Assembly: GCA_024277485.1 (NCBI GenBank)
Contig: JAJRVA010000009.1
Span: 1-6,764, forward strand
Length of the DNA: 6,764 bases
From: Deltaproteobacteria bacterium
Lineage (GTDB): Bacteria > Desulfobacterota > Desulfobulbia > Desulfobulbales > Desulfobulbaceae
Reading direction: 5' to 3'
A model generated the notes under the pieces. The model saw nothing but the letters and a program-made list of their open reading frames with translations. It had not been told where the DNA came from and made no database searches. This document shows positions 6,463 to 6,764 of the stretch, one piece after another (the stretch's first letter is position 1; each line of letters begins with the position of its first letter). The position numbers and the translations under genes were made by a program.

Positions 6463-6480
6463 CTGACCCTGCGAGGTCAG
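6463..6480 (-). terminator. Hairpin downstream of lpxB
   Basis: Thirteen bases past the lpxB stop codon, CTGACC and GGTCAG form a perfect six-base stem with a six-base loop. No U tract follows, so it is not a standard intrinsic terminator. It may stabilise the 3' end of the lpxB message or help factor-dependent termination. Confidence 0.3.
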
Positions 6481-6493
6481 GCTCCCTTCCCCG

Positions 6494-6764
6494 TCAACGG
6501 ATCAGTGACAATGCGATTTTGCCAGCCCGTCCGGCTACCCCGGGCTGGCCTAACTTTGCCCTGACTTTGTTGAATTCCTGTTGTATTTTCTGGCGGTTAT
6601 GGTCATCCTCGATGATTCGGGCCAGCTCACGGGCAATATTTTCCGGTGTGACCTCATCCTGCAGAAGTTCCGGGATCACAGTTTTTCCGGCGATCAGGTT
6701 GACCAGTGAGAACCATTTTATTTTTCGTACCAGCAAACGGCCCAGAAAATATGTCCGGGCGGAC
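6494..6764 (-). CDS. lpxB: Lipid-A-disaccharide synthase, C-terminal part (5' end outside window)
   Basis: The last 89 codons of a gene entering from the right edge are present, ending at TGA 6494-6496. Reading from 6763, the protein has Y-F-L-G-R-L-L-V-R, S-L-V-N-L-I-A-G-K, V-I-P-E-L-L-Q-D-E-V-T-P-E-N-I-A and a C-terminal helix with K-V-R-A-K-L-G-Q-P-G. The L-x-N-(L/I)-I-A-G and V-P-E-L-(L/I)-Q-D/E pattern is characteristic of LpxB near its C-terminus. LpxB (family GT19, usually about 380 residues) is a peripheral inner-membrane enzyme that joins UDP-2,3-diacylglucosamine to lipid X, giving the lipid A disaccharide 1-phosphate and UDP. The TTG at 6736 is only an internal codon: the homology continues upstream of it. 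The 177-base gap and separate promoter candidate suggest the next gene is not in its operon. Confidence 0.88.
   Translation of the reverse strand, partial: SARTYFLGRLLVRKIKWFSLVNLIAGKTVIPELLQDEVTPENIARELARIIEDDHNRQKIQQEFNKVRAKLGQPGVAGRAGKIALSLIR

Noticed and set aside
6494..6736. Stand-alone 80-residue gene starting at TTG 6736
   Set aside because: The LpxB pattern (Y-F-L-G-R) continues in frame upstream to the window edge, so this is the end of a longer gene.

Overview
The window looks like a chromosomal segment of a Gram-negative bacterium. It carries the C-terminal end of lpxB (lipid A synthesis), so the organism has an LPS outer membrane. The mix of a MalT-like ATPase fused to a BTAD regulator, a secreted kelch protein with InlB-type repeats, and a GEMM-like leader RNA resembles Geobacter/Desulfuromonas-type Desulfobacterota. 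That assignment is inference from gene content. No rRNA, tRNA, CRISPR array, transposase or integrase was seen.

All three genes lie on the minus strand, so they read from right to left. At the right edge (6494-6764) is the last 89 codons of lpxB. A 177-base gap (6317-6493) holds a hairpin just past lpxB and a candidate promoter with a 14-bp palindrome. Next is a complete 1073-residue regulator (3095-6316): an N-terminal Walker-type STAND ATPase, a long helical/TPR-like middle, and a C-terminal OmpR-like winged helix plus BTAD domain. A 311-base gap (2784-3094) follows. From 2783 to the left edge, an uninterrupted frame of 927 codons encodes an exported protein: signal peptide, fourteen kelch repeats (enough for two seven-bladed propellers), an E-set-like domain as in galactose-oxidase-type proteins, then one complete and one partial InlB B-type repeat. 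It continues beyond the window.

The most interesting part is the 311-base leader of the kelch gene. It contains a candidate activator site of two CTGTAA repeats 11 bp apart upstream of a -10-like element, then an RNA segment (about 2829-2902) resembling the GEMM-I cyclic dinucleotide riboswitch, then a hairpin with a six-base U tract whose 5' arm reuses the last strand of the aptamer, then the ribosome binding site and start. My reading is that the surface protein is under double control: transcription activated by the adjacent BTAD regulator or a relative, and read-through of a leader terminator permitted by a cyclic dinucleotide. The reading frames and motifs are seen directly; the riboswitch identity and the regulatory wiring are inferred by eye and were not tested with covariance models.
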